Both the position numbers and the translations under genes were made by a program. Below the pieces are notes generated by a model that had not been told where the DNA came from, ran no database searches, and saw nothing but the letters and a program-made list of their open reading frames with translations. Source: Nitrosopumilales archaeon CG15_BIG_FIL_POST_REV_8_21_14_020_37_12 (GTDB lineage Archaea; Thermoproteota; Nitrososphaeria; Nitrososphaerales; Nitrosopumilaceae). Taken from it: a stretch of DNA of 17,555 nucleotides. Of the stretch, positions 1-7,220 are shown one piece after another; within the stretch, counting starts at the first letter, position 1, and each line of letters begins with the position of its first letter. The stretch covers positions 990 to 18,544 of the forward strand of contig PFFZ01000012.1 in NCBI GenBank assembly GCA_002781805.1. Reading direction: 5' to 3'.

Positions 1-2
1 AT

Positions 3-50
3 ATATCACCAGAAGAATTATTGAAATTCCAGACAATATATGGGGAATAG
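3..50 (+). CDS. Possible 3' end of a gene entering from the left
   Basis: The frame starting at base 3 reads a short helix-like C-terminus (ISPEELLKFQTIYGE) ending in TAG at 48-50. The frame starting at base 2 also stays open to TGA at 65-67 and reads less like a protein. Either would be a plus-strand gene converging on purK. The choice cannot be made from this little sequence and no function can be assigned. Bases 68-128 hold only AT-rich DNA. Confidence 0.3.
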   Translation: MSPEELLKFQTIYGE

Positions 51-128
51 ACACCATAATAGACTGAATTTTAAATTAATTAATAAACGATTAGAATGTC
101 TTGTCATTAGAATTTTGTAAATTATATC

Positions 129-1274
129 TTAGCTGAGTGGTTGTGTGTTTACTTTCTCTTTGAGCAATTCCATCGTTTTTAGTAGATCTGTTATTGTTTC
201 TCCCTCTTTTGCAACCAGGTTAAAATGCCCCAACTTCCTCAGTGGCTTTGAAATTTCCTTCCCATACATCTTCAGATATGTATTTGGTTCTGAAATAAAA
301 ATCGGTTTATACTTTCCTTCAAAAGATTTTGAACCTAAAATGTTATACATTATTGTATGGCGTACAAGTTTAGTGCCTCCAAGCTCGAGCCCTAAAATTG
401 CTCTTAGGTGTTGTTCAAATTGAGATGTTTCGCTAGATTGTAGTGTGTGGTGTCCTGAATTGTGTACTCTTGGCGCTATTTCATTTATCACAATTTGATC
501 ATCTTGTGTGACAAACATTTCTATTCCGAACACTCCTGCTCCCTTCAATACATTCATTATGTCACTAGCTATCCTCTCTGCCTTCTTGGCCACATTTTCA
601 GATACTCTGGCCGGAGCAATTGTCTCTCTTAGTATATTTTCTTCATGAATATTCTCCACTAATGGATATGTTTTGATTTGCCCTTTTGTGTTTCTTGCAG
701 CGATTACAGACACCTCCATTTTAAACGGAATGAATTTTTCAAGCATTAGTTTTTGACCTATAAAATAATTGTATGCTTTTTGTATTTGATCGTGTGAATC
801 TATTTTGAAATTTCCTCTCCCGTCATAGGCATCTCTTCGTGCTTTTAGCAACACAGGGTATCCAAATTTTTTCAAGCCTTCTTCCAAATCTGACATTGAT
901 TCAATTTTCATAAATTCTGGAACAGGAATGTTGTTTTCATTTAAAAATGACTTTTGTAATAATTTGTCCTGAATTATACGTAGAGTTTCAGGAGATGGCT
1001 CTATTTCAGCTTTATTTTCTACGGATTTTAATACATCACTGTTTCCAGACTCTATCTCATATGTGATGATATCTGATTTTTCAGCTAATTTAATAATTGC
1101 TTGCTCATCTTTAAAATCTGCAATAATCTGCTCTGCACCTACTTGTGATGCAGGGCAGTTTGGAGTGGGATCCAATATGATAATTTTAGTTATGTGCTCT
1201 GGTAGTTTTTTTGCAGCCTCCACAATCATCATTCCCAGCTGACCCCCACCAATAATACCAAGAATCTTGCCCAT
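129..1274 (-). CDS. purK: N5-carboxyaminoimidazole ribonucleotide synthase (PurK)
   Basis: PurK uses ATP and bicarbonate to carboxylate aminoimidazole ribonucleotide (AIR) to N5-CAIR in purine synthesis; it is a cytosolic ATP-grasp enzyme. The 381-aa protein has the usual family length. Visible features are the N-terminal glycine-rich loop GGGQLG (residues 9-14), the ATP-grasp segment YDGRG (150-154), the signature NEIAPRVHNSGHHT (264-277) and a C-terminal RKLGHFN segment. The ATG at 1274 is preferred over the TTG two codons upstream (1280), because it puts the Rossmann loop at the standard distance from the N-terminus. purE lies divergently 108 bp away, so the two enzymes of the PurK/PurE route share one control region. 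Downstream it faces the fragment at the window edge. Confidence 0.95.
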   Translation of the reverse strand: MGKILGIIGGGQLGMMIVEAAKKLPEHITKIIILDPTPNCPASQVGAEQIIADFKDEQAIIKLAEKSDIITYEIESGNSDVLKSVENKAEIEPSPETLRIIQDKLLQKSFLNENNIPVPEFMKIESMSDLEEGLKKFGYPVLLKARRDAYDGRGNFKIDSHDQIQKAYNYFIGQKLMLEKFIPFKMEVSVIAARNTKGQIKTYPLVENIHEENILRETIAPARVSENVAKKAERIASDIMNVLKGAGVFGIEMFVTQDDQIVINEIAPRVHNSGHHTLQSSETSQFEQHLRAILGLELGGTKLVRHTIMYNILGSKSFEGKYKPIFISEPNTYLKMYGKEISKPLRKLGHFNLVAKEGETITDLLKTMELLKEKVNTQPLS

Positions 1275-1382
1275 ATGCAATAAAATGATTTTCGATTAAA
1301 AATATCTAATGATGTTTTGTACGAAATTGTCGTCTTTTTTTCATTCATTATAGATAATAACTTACATTGTTTTTCCATAACT
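1275..1382. promoter_or_regulatory. Divergent purK/purE promoter region
   Basis: This is the 108-bp spacer between the purK and purE start codons. An AT-rich TATA-like stretch at 1295-1305 (attaaaaatat on the plus strand) lies about 26 nt upstream of the purK ATG. Another at about 1349-1358 lies 25-32 nt upstream of the purE ATG. Both spacings suit archaeal TATA boxes driving leaderless or nearly leaderless mRNAs. No Shine-Dalgarno motif is visible before either start. Confidence 0.5.
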
Positions 1383-1958
1383 ATGAGTTATGTAAAAAAA
1401 CCATTAGTTGGGATAATCATGGGATCCAGCTCTGATAGCAGAATAATGAAAGGAGCTGCAGAAGTTTTAGATGAATTCAAAATAAAACATGAGGATCAGA
1501 TAGTCTCTGCGCATAGAACTCCTACAAGGTTGGAGGAATATGCAAAACATGCAGAGAAAATGGGATTTAGAGTAATAATTGCCGGTGCAGGCGGAGCTGC
1601 TCATCTTCCTGGAATGATTGCATCCCACACCGTAATTCCTGTAATTGGAGTGCCAATAATGGTGTATAATGATAAACAGGTAAAAAAGACCGACAATACC
1701 AAATTTTCTGCTTTTGGCGGTTTGGATTCCCTCTTATCAATTTCAGAAATGCCAACTGGCTCTCCCGTGGTGGCAGTGGGTGTAAATAAATCCAGCAATG
1801 CTGGATTTTACGCAATGAAAATCTTGGCAAATGAATTTCCTGAATTAAAGAAGTTGCTTGTACAGCATAAATCAAAACAACATAACTCTGTCTTAAAAGA
1901 GTCTGAAGAGCTAAAAAAACACGGTCTTTCCAAATTTGTCTTAAAGAAATTCAAATAA
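1383..1958 (+). CDS. purE: N5-carboxyaminoimidazole ribonucleotide mutase (PurE class I)
   Basis: PurE converts N5-CAIR (made by PurK) to CAIR. Seen are GSSSDS (14-19), the active-site SAHRTP loop (42-47), GAGGAAHLPGM (69-79) and LDSLLSISEMP (114-124). Pairing with purK argues for class I (N5-CAIR mutase) rather than the AIR-carboxylating class II. The ATG at 1383 begins MSYVKKPLVGIIMG; an upstream in-frame TTG (1317) would add 22 hydrophobic residues atypical of the family. At 191 aa it is longer than a usual bacterial PurE (about 160-170). It has about 14 extra residues between GVP (89-91) and LDSLLS, and a Lys-rich C-terminal tail of about 25 residues. Its TAA is directly followed by the antisense stop of ilvA. 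Confidence 0.95.
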   Translation: MSYVKKPLVGIIMGSSSDSRIMKGAAEVLDEFKIKHEDQIVSAHRTPTRLEEYAKHAEKMGFRVIIAGAGGAAHLPGMIASHTVIPVIGVPIMVYNDKQVKKTDNTKFSAFGGLDSLLSISEMPTGSPVVAVGVNKSSNAGFYAMKILANEFPELKKLLVQHKSKQHNSVLKESEELKKHGLSKFVLKKFK

Positions 1959-3167
1959 TCAAGTTAGCAAAGAAAATTGAATATTTTTGTGCCTTAGTGC
2001 TTCAATTAGTTTTTCAGCTTGTTCCTTTCCCTGCGTCTCTAAACTCAAAGTTACTCCTGCAGAGCCTGCATTGATGTTTGAGCTTAGTCTGTCATGAACT
2101 ACCTCTACTATGTTTGCATTTGCTGCACTGATTTCATCAACAATATCTTTGAATGCACCTGGTCTATCCGGAAGTATTATGGATAGTTTTAGTAGCCGGC
2201 CCATGGCTGCAAGACCCTTGTCTACAATCTGACCTAGCAGATACATGTCTACATTTCCTCCCGCAAGAATTGCCACCACCTTCTTTCCCGGAGAGGGTTT
2301 TGCAGATACAAGATATGCAAGGCTTACTGCCCCAGCAGGTTCTACAACAAACTTCATTCTTTCCATTAGCAAAAACATTGTCTTGATGATATCTGCGTCT
2401 TCTACTAATACAATATCGTCAATCAGGTTTTGGATAATTGAAAATGTTAACTGTCCTGGGAGCTTTACAGATATGCCATCTGCAATTGTTCTCGCACCAC
2501 CACTATTGGTTATTTTGCCCTCTTTTAGTGATTCATACATTGATGGATATGATCTTGATTGAACTCCAATGACTTTTACATTGGGGTTTTTCTCTTTTAT
2601 TGCAATCAGCGTACCTGCTGCTAATCCCCCACCGCCAATTGGGACATATACCTCATCCACATCTGGCAAATCCTCTAGAATCTCCAATCCTATTACTCCT
2701 TGTGCTGCAATTATTTGTGGATCATCAAATGCATGAATCATAGTTGCTCCTGTACTGTGAGCTATTTCTTTTGCTTTTGATGAAGATTCATCATAATTTG
2801 TGCCCTCCAAAACCACATTAGCTCCGTATCCTTTAGTTGCTGCAACTTTGGCAGGTGATGCATTTTTTGGCATGACGATAGTACATGGAATTTTTTCAAG
2901 TGATGATGCAAATGCTACCCCCTGTGCATGATTTCCTGCAGATGCTGCAACAACCCCGTGTTTCTTTTCATCATCCGATAATGATTTTATTTTGTAATAT
3001 GCTCCACGGATTTTAAAAGAGCCTGTTTTTTGCTGGAATTCAGCTTTTAGGTAAATCTTGGAGCCAGTAAGAATACTAAATGTTGGAGAGTGTATGAGTG
3101 GGGTCTTTCTAATTTCGTTTCCACGCATAGCATTCGCTCTCAATATTTCGTCATAGGTTGGATTCAT
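1959..3167 (-). CDS. ilvA: Threonine dehydratase with C-terminal ACT domain
   Basis: This PLP-dependent enzyme deaminates threonine to 2-oxobutyrate, usually the entry to isoleucine synthesis. From the ATG at 3167 the protein is 402 aa. PLP-binding Lys52 lies in SFKIRGA (50-56), the substrate loop SAGNHAQG at 77-84 and the phosphate-binding GGGGLAAG at 178-185. An ACT-type ligand domain (about 325-402, starting LLKLSIILPDRPGAF) suggests allosteric control by an amino acid. A GTG at 3263 would add 32 basic, low-conservation-looking residues; the ATG start matches typical family length. If transcription begins near a TATA-like element at 3282-3288, the mRNA would have a leader of about 90 nt. 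Serine dehydratase activity is possible. Confidence 0.9.
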   Translation of the reverse strand: MNPTYDEILRANAMRGNEIRKTPLIHSPTFSILTGSKIYLKAEFQQKTGSFKIRGAYYKIKSLSDDEKKHGVVAASAGNHAQGVAFASSLEKIPCTIVMPKNASPAKVAATKGYGANVVLEGTNYDESSSKAKEIAHSTGATMIHAFDDPQIIAAQGVIGLEILEDLPDVDEVYVPIGGGGLAAGTLIAIKEKNPNVKVIGVQSRSYPSMYESLKEGKITNSGGARTIADGISVKLPGQLTFSIIQNLIDDIVLVEDADIIKTMFLLMERMKFVVEPAGAVSLAYLVSAKPSPGKKVVAILAGGNVDMYLLGQIVDKGLAAMGRLLKLSIILPDRPGAFKDIVDEISAANANIVEVVHDRLSSNINAGSAGVTLSLETQGKEQAEKLIEALRHKNIQFSLLT

Positions 3168-3328
3168 TTGAAATTCTGTTTTATATCGGACATATTTGAC
3201 TTCTTGCTTTTCAAAATTACAGTTTTGATCAAATCTTTTTCTTATTGGTCTAAAATTAGGCACGTGTGAGCAGGAACATCGTATAAGAGCCTACAAATGA
3301 ATGGGTCGTAGTACTCTGAGGAACCTCC

Positions 3329-4165
3329 TTATTTCATAAGTTTGTAAACCTCGTCTAGCCTTTTTATGATATTTTCTTTTGTCATATCTGAAATTTTCCG
3401 TGGATCAAACAAACCCTCTTTTGTTTTATTTTTAATAAACTCTATATCAAATGTGCACAAACACCCTTCTTCTCCCGTAACTAACCTCGTATCGTCAATT
3501 AATATCGGTGACGTTTGATATGTTTCCAAAAGTAAACTGTCTAATTCATTAAATAACCTCATCTTCTTTTCAGACAATCCTTTAAAATCTACGCCAAGAT
3601 CATTTTCGATTTCTTTGTATATTTTCTCTCTAAGCTCATCGTTTTCAAAGAAAATTTCAAATAATTTTTGATGATCAAAGTCTTTGTATCCCATCTCTTT
3701 TAATTTATTTAATACAAACTGATCACTGTTGTCTGACATTTGCTGCTCTTTGTTTTTTGTTAAATCTACAATCTCTGATAATTCTTTTTGACAATCAATT
3801 ACTCTTTGTATAGGTTTGTAATACAACAATACGTGAAATTGTAGTGAAAGATGACCTGAAATCAAATAATTTCCTTCCTTGATTTCAAATTTTGTAAAAA
3901 TTCTCCTAAGGTCTTCATTATTGGATATTGAAACATCTTGTACTGACCATTCATGCAGTTTTTGTATGGTTGTCTTGAAAAAATCATTGACCAGAGCAGG
4001 ATCAAATGTTTTTTGTGTTGTTATTGTAGAATCTCCCAACATGACTTTGATTTCCACCATTTTTGTCAAGGCGGTTATTTTGGTAAGAAATGCCTGTTGG
4101 ATTTCTTCACTTTTCTTGTTGAGAATTTGAATAAATTCATTGGATGTTCTAGAACCTAATCTCAC
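3329..4165 (-). CDS. Hypothetical protein, 278 aa, mostly helical
   Basis: No family recognised. The start is GTG at 4165; the frame is open for about 20 further codons upstream to a TAA but contains no ATG, GTG or TTG there. The protein is soluble, charged and mainly helical. It has a beta-rich middle (residues about 95-120, LISGHLSLQFHVLLYYKPIQ) and a segment GEEGCLCTFDIEF near residue 230 with a C-x-C pair. There are no signal peptide or membrane segments. It is divergent from the small zinc protein/adenylate cyclase pair, with 79 bp between starts, so it may share their control region. The 65 bp between its stop and 3263 hold no gene. It is probably a lineage-specific protein; function unknown. 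Confidence 0.75.
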   Translation of the reverse strand: MRLGSRTSNEFIQILNKKSEEIQQAFLTKITALTKMVEIKVMLGDSTITTQKTFDPALVNDFFKTTIQKLHEWSVQDVSISNNEDLRRIFTKFEIKEGNYLISGHLSLQFHVLLYYKPIQRVIDCQKELSEIVDLTKNKEQQMSDNSDQFVLNKLKEMGYKDFDHQKLFEIFFENDELREKIYKEIENDLGVDFKGLSEKKMRLFNELDSLLLETYQTSPILIDDTRLVTGEEGCLCTFDIEFIKNKTKEGLFDPRKISDMTKENIIKRLDEVYKLMK

Positions 4166-4215
4166 AAAACATACCCAAATTTTATCGTCCTTAAACCTTC
4201 CATCCAGAACACTTC

Positions 4216-4222
4216 TTAAATA
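4216..4222 (+). promoter_or_regulatory. TATA-like box upstream of the zinc-ribbon/cyclase pair
   Basis: The motif ttaaata is centred about 26 nt upstream of the ATG at 4245. This spacing predicts a leaderless transcript beginning at or near that ATG. It supports the reality of the 40-aa ORF and suggests the cyclase gene is co-transcribed. Confidence 0.45.
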
Positions 4223-4244
4223 CAGAATTTAGCCTATTTTAGAT

Positions 4245-4367
4245 ATGTTTCATGAAAAAATGCTATGTGATGTTTGTAAGTCTGAGATCTCTCAATATTA
4301 TGATGAAAGTTATAAAGGAAACAGAGGTAAATGTACTATCTGTGGAATTGATTTTCCGCTAGAGTGA
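4245..4367 (+). CDS. Small zinc-ribbon protein, 40 aa
   Basis: The ORF runs from ATG at 4245 to TGA at 4365-4367. Two CxxC pairs, CDVC (8-11) and CTIC (30-33), are separated by 18 residues, as in a minimal zinc ribbon or treble-clef knuckle. It has its own TATA-like box at leaderless spacing. The stop lies 5 nt before the adenylate cyclase ATG and overlaps an alternative GTG start of that gene (4364). The arrangement suggests co-transcription and perhaps translational coupling with the cyclase. Its role is unknown; a protein-protein or nucleic-acid-binding partner is plausible. It is too short for routine gene callers. Confidence 0.7.
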   Translation: MFHEKMLCDVCKSEISQYYDESYKGNRGKCTICGIDFPLE

Positions 4368-4372
4368 TAAAG

Positions 4373-5185
4373 ATGCCTGACCGTAATTATCCTGATTCTG
4401 ATCATGTTGATGACCCACATTCTGGAGAATCAAGTCCAAATGTGGTGGACTTGTTACTTAGCCAAAAGAGTGAAAAAATCGTTGATGCCGAAACGATGAT
4501 TCTTGAAACTCAGAAAAGAGTATGGGGGGCATTAAAAAAAGGATATGAATATACTGGTCCTACCAACGAGTCAGAGATGTTTCTTAGAAAGAATGTTTTT
4601 TCAAAGATAGATATGGTTGTGTTGTATGTGGATTTGGTCGGTTCGACTACAATGACATTGGAATTGCCTGAAGAAAAACTAGCAATAATCATTAGTTCCT
4701 TTTCACAAGAAATGGCATCTGTAATCAGGCTTCACAAAGGGTTTGTTTTGAAATTTGTAGGTGATGCTGTTATTGGATATTTTGTTGCAACAGACAATGC
4801 AATCATGGCAGCAGATAATGCTGTTAATTGTGCAAAGTCTATGATGACAGTAATCCAAAAAGGCATTAATCCAATTCTCAATCAATATGATTATCCTGAT
4901 CTAATGGTGAAGGTGGGATTGGATTTTGGCCAAAGCATAGTTGTGCGATATGGTTCTAATGTGGAAGCAGCTCATGTTGATTTGATGGGGCCTGCTATGA
5001 ATATTGCAGCAAAAATTCAATCAATGGCAAAGGCAAACCAAATTTTAATTGGCGAAGATGTTTTTAAAAAATTACATCCTGTAAACCAAAACGACTTCAA
5101 ACAGATTGTTTGGAAGAACAATGAATGGAAATACCGTTCAAGAGTAACCGGTGAAATTTACAAAGTTTACGAATATACAGGCTAA
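4373..5185 (+). CDS. Class III adenylate/guanylate cyclase
   Basis: A cytosolic nucleotide cyclase expected to make cAMP from ATP. From the ATG at 4373 it has 270 aa: about 75 unassigned N-terminal residues, then one class III catalytic domain (about 80-265). The metal-binding aspartates are D87 (VDLVGST) and D131 (KFVGDAV). The substrate-selecting residues are K127 and D203 (HVDLMGPAMN), the adenine-type combination. Transition-state Asn is N210, but the canonical Arg four residues on is Lys214 (NIAAK). No membrane, HAMP, PAS or CHASE domain is visible, so the input would come through the N-terminal region or a partner such as the 40-aa zinc protein just upstream. A GTG at 4364 would add three residues. 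Class III cyclases are uncommon in archaea, and some are degenerate or make other products. Confidence 0.93.
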   Translation: MPDRNYPDSDHVDDPHSGESSPNVVDLLLSQKSEKIVDAETMILETQKRVWGALKKGYEYTGPTNESEMFLRKNVFSKIDMVVLYVDLVGSTTMTLELPEEKLAIIISSFSQEMASVIRLHKGFVLKFVGDAVIGYFVATDNAIMAADNAVNCAKSMMTVIQKGINPILNQYDYPDLMVKVGLDFGQSIVVRYGSNVEAAHVDLMGPAMNIAAKIQSMAKANQILIGEDVFKKLHPVNQNDFKQIVWKNNEWKYRSRVTGEIYKVYEYTG

Positions 5186-5328
5186 ACTGTGAACTTTCCA
5201 GGACATTCCACATGCTCATAGTGATGTTCGGTAAATTTTTCTTGAACAACATAAATTACAATTTTGTGCAGTTCTTCATTTCCAATCCCCTTATTGCATC
5301 TGATACAGAGTTTTGTAGATTCTGTCAT
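5182..5328 (-). CDS. Small Cys/His protein, 48 aa
   Basis: The ORF runs from ATG (5328-5326) to TAG (5184-5182). It contains CIRC (8-11), a C42 near the C-terminus (VECPG), and histidines H35, H36 and H39. These could supply a zinc site of the CxxC...H...C kind. It faces the adenylate cyclase gene, and the two stops overlap in CTAA. It occupies most of an otherwise gene-free stretch of 225 nt, which together with the regular Cys/His spacing supports a real gene. No function assigned. Confidence 0.6.
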   Translation of the reverse strand: MTESTKLCIRCNKGIGNEELHKIVIYVVQEKFTEHHYEHVECPGKFTV

Positions 5329-5410
5329 GTGTAATTGCGATCAAAATCTGGAATCTATAAGGATCTGCGATCAGCTCAAATTGAGTAAAAATGACTCTTA
5401 GCTCACTATT

Positions 5411-5839
5411 TTGTATATCAAACGCCTAAAGACAAGGCAAAAATATGGCAAAAACTGCCAATTATGCGTGGAAGATTTAGCAATAAAACAGATTCGAGAC
5501 CTTTACGGATTGAACCCAAACATTCCCCACCTTGCATTTCAGTTTCCACGACTGCCGCCAGGACTGTCGCATCCCATGTTCAAAGTATTTGAAAATCCAA
5601 TGAAAGAAAAATTCATTCAAAATTCTGAATCAATTAACAAAAAATTACAAGGGTTTCAAGAGATGTATCGCCAATATGCGTCTGGTTTGATGACTATGAA
5701 TTCTGCAGGTGCAATTCCTCCCGGACACCCATTATTTACTAGACAGAATTCAGTTGAAACACTAAAAGCAGAAAATGACAAATTGTTAAAAGAAAATTTA
5801 GAATTAAAGAAAAAACTGGACAAAACAAGAGAGCATTAG
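5411..5839 (+). CDS. Hypothetical protein with C-terminal coiled coil, 142 aa
   Basis: Not recognised. The frame is closed by TAG at 5399-5401 and the first usable start is TTG at 5411; the first internal Met is residue 56. An N-terminal basic stretch is followed by CQLC (16-19). A Pro-rich middle follows (FPRLPPGLSHP, 49-59; IPPGHPLF near 103-110). The C-terminus is a leucine-heptad coiled coil (about 113-142). No membrane segment. A TATA-like ctataa lies at 5355-5360, about 50 nt upstream, so this gene may have a real 5' leader. The leader carries a 12-codon reading frame from ATG 5391 that overlaps the TTG start in another frame. The coiled coil suggests oligomerisation or partner binding. 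The start is uncertain. Confidence 0.7.
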   Translation: MYIKRLKTRQKYGKNCQLCVEDLAIKQIRDLYGLNPNIPHLAFQFPRLPPGLSHPMFKVFENPMKEKFIQNSESINKKLQGFQEMYRQYASGLMTMNSAGAIPPGHPLFTRQNSVETLKAENDKLLKENLELKKKLDKTREH

Positions 5840-5915
5840 ATTGTTTCTAAATTCATAAAAATTACAATTGTTATCAAGTAAGAATCCTTATTAATTTCAA
5901 ATTCCAGATTTCATC

Positions 5916-6302
5916 ATGGTGAAGACCCCTGCAGAAAAATGGAAAAGCCTGATTGTTCAACATAGAAAAAAATGTCAGAAAATAATTGAAATTTCACCAA
6001 ATGTACGATATGCAGGTGTAGTAAATAATTATGGGAGAACACTTACCGGAATTGTCAGGCAAAATGTCAAACCTTTGTTGAAATCAGAACAAGTCAAAAA
6101 TGAATTCTTTATAATTTCTACATTGATGACGCTTAGAAGAGACACTTCTAACGCAGTTGGAAAATTAGATTATGTTTTACTTCAGCATCAAAAAGTATCA
6201 ATCGTAATTTTTCAAAAAGGTGATGTTACATACTATGTTTCAATAGATAGAAAAGAAAAAAATATTGCCCAAATAGTCTCAACAATCAAGAAGATAGTCT
6301 AA
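5916..6302 (+). CDS. DUF6659-like thaumarchaeal protein, 128 aa
   Basis: This small soluble alpha/beta protein has the layout I recall for thaumarchaeal DUF6659-type proteins: an N-terminal helix with ISPNVRYAGVVNNYGRTLTGIVR (roughly 26-48), a Lys-rich helical middle, and two C-terminal strands (VSIVIFQKGDVTYYVSID) before a helix. The family assignment is from memory and needs a profile search. The pattern resembles Roadblock/LC7 or profilin-like sensory folds, but that is inference. The ATG at 5916 has an AT-rich TATA-like stretch (5888-5897) about 24 nt upstream, suggesting a leaderless mRNA. Its TAA overlaps the TAG of the convergent VOC gene by 4 bp. Confidence 0.8.
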   Translation: MVKTPAEKWKSLIVQHRKKCQKIIEISPNVRYAGVVNNYGRTLTGIVRQNVKPLLKSEQVKNEFFIISTLMTLRRDTSNAVGKLDYVLLQHQKVSIVIFQKGDVTYYVSIDRKEKNIAQIVSTIKKIV

Positions 6303-6715
6303 GCAGGTGTAAATCCTTGATACCCAGCTGTTTGTTGGGATTTATCCTCAAAGTTTGGCTCGAACAGTGAAATTAAATAATCATCAGGATCCAACACTAT
6401 GGCATTTTTTCCGGCATCTCTTTCGACAACATCTCTGTATATTCTAACTCCTTTTGTTTTTAGTTCCTCAACTGCAGATTGTACGTCGCCGACCAAAAAC
6501 CCGATGGTGATCCCATTTTCAATAGAACTGCCAATGTGTTGGGCAGTTAATGAAGCAGGGTGCAAACTCAACAAGGCTCCCCCTGAAGTTCCTAAATCTA
6601 CCCATGATCTTCTCTGATTTTTTATCGGCAGACCGATGACATCATGATAAAATGCTATTGACTTGTCAATGTCTTTGACGGCCAAAATCACATTTCCAAC
6701 TCTTTTAATATTCAC
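6299..6715 (-). CDS. VOC superfamily (glyoxalase/dioxygenase-like) protein
   Basis: A 138-aa protein with the paired beta-alpha-beta-beta-beta units of the vicinal-oxygen-chelate fold. The first module reads GNVILAVKDIDKSIAFYHDVIGLP (7-30); the second begins near ITIGFLVGDVQSAVEELKTKG (69-89) and ends DPDDYLISLFEP (109-120). The usual first metal ligand His, expected just before the ILAVKD strand, appears to be Asn8 or absent. H52 (SLHP) and the C-terminal Glu119 remain. Metal binding and any glyoxalase activity are therefore uncertain. The start is GTG at 6715, with a G-rich gggggaag about 10 nt upstream as a possible ribosome-binding site. It lies 34 bp downstream of the RAM pair and could be in the same transcript. 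Confidence 0.88.
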   Translation of the reverse strand: MNIKRVGNVILAVKDIDKSIAFYHDVIGLPIKNQRRSWVDLGTSGGALLSLHPASLTAQHIGSSIENGITIGFLVGDVQSAVEELKTKGVRIYRDVVERDAGKNAIVLDPDDYLISLFEPNFEDKSQQTAGYQGFTPA

Positions 6716-6749
6716 AAGTTATCTTCCCCCAAGTATGTTAAATTCTTTT

Positions 6750-6968
6750 TTATTGTACCTCAACCATTGTCTCGGTTCTTTCCACCCCTGAAATCTTTTG
6801 GATTTGGTTTGTGATTTCACGAATTTCTCCCAATTCATCAACCTCGATTATGGCTACTGCATCAAACTGTCCGCTGGTGGGAAACGAATCTGACACGCAT
6901 GATATTTTTCTCAATCTGGCAGCTATCAATTTTTTTGGAGATTTTACTAGTACTATTGCTCTTACCAC
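6750..6968 (-). CDS. Stand-alone Lrp/AsnC ligand-binding (RAM) domain protein, 72 aa
   Basis: The sequence fits a RAM domain with no DNA-binding HTH. It has the beta-alpha-beta core MVRAIVLVKSPKKLIAARL, the strand GQFDAVAIIEVD (33-44) and the terminal GVERTETMVEVQ (61-72) typical of the AsnC C-terminal domain. Such proteins bind amino acids or related effectors and oligomerise, often as partners of full-length Lrp proteins. The start is GTG at 6968, overlapping the last 7 nt of the upstream RAM gene (gtggtaa), which implies translational coupling. It is divergent in sequence from its neighbour, so the pair is not a recent duplication. Confidence 0.85.
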   Translation of the reverse strand: MVRAIVLVKSPKKLIAARLRKISCVSDSFPTSGQFDAVAIIEVDELGEIREITNQIQKISGVERTETMVEVQ

Positions 6969-7201
6969 CCTAAATTTACCTCCACTTCAATTAGCGTCTC
7001 AGTTGTAACAATTTCTTTGATTTTTTTAAAATCAATCACAATGCCGTTAATTTCATCAATACTTCCTTGTAAAATAACGCTAATATCCGCACGACCGGTA
7101 ACTACCAGTATGTCCTTGATGATTTTACGCTTTTTTTTTAAAATTTGTACTACGGTATCCACTTTGCCTGGCTTTACAGTAATGAGACACAATGCTCGCA
7201 T
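6962..7201 (-). CDS. Stand-alone Lrp/AsnC ligand-binding (RAM) domain protein, 79 aa
   Basis: A second single-domain RAM protein: MRALCLITVKPGKVDTVVQI (1-20), a basic helix (KKKRK), the strands DILVVTGRADISVILQG and the family-typical ending VTTETLIEVEV. It lacks an HTH, so it cannot act as a classical Lrp regulator alone. The ATG at 7201 is preferred over the in-frame TTG at 7216, because a TATA-like element (7221-7231) sits about 26 nt upstream of that ATG. It is the first gene of a likely RAM-RAM(-VOC) transcript. Confidence 0.87.
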   Translation of the reverse strand: MRALCLITVKPGKVDTVVQILKKKRKIIKDILVVTGRADISVILQGSIDEINGIVIDFKKIKEIVTTETLIEVEVNLGW

Positions 7202-7220
7202 AGTTAGTATGTGCAACCAA

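Noticed and set aside
145..423. 92-codon plus-strand ORF inside purK
   Set aside because: Wholly antisense to the well-conserved purK coding region; a frame shadow.
1567..1875. 102-codon minus-strand ORF inside purE
   Set aside because: Antisense shadow of purE with unprotein-like composition.
3319..3328. AAGGAGG-like site on the minus strand directly after the stop of the 278-aa gene
   Set aside because: It looks like a strong Shine-Dalgarno sequence, but no start codon follows within usable distance. The short GAGG/CCTC dyad there is too small to call.
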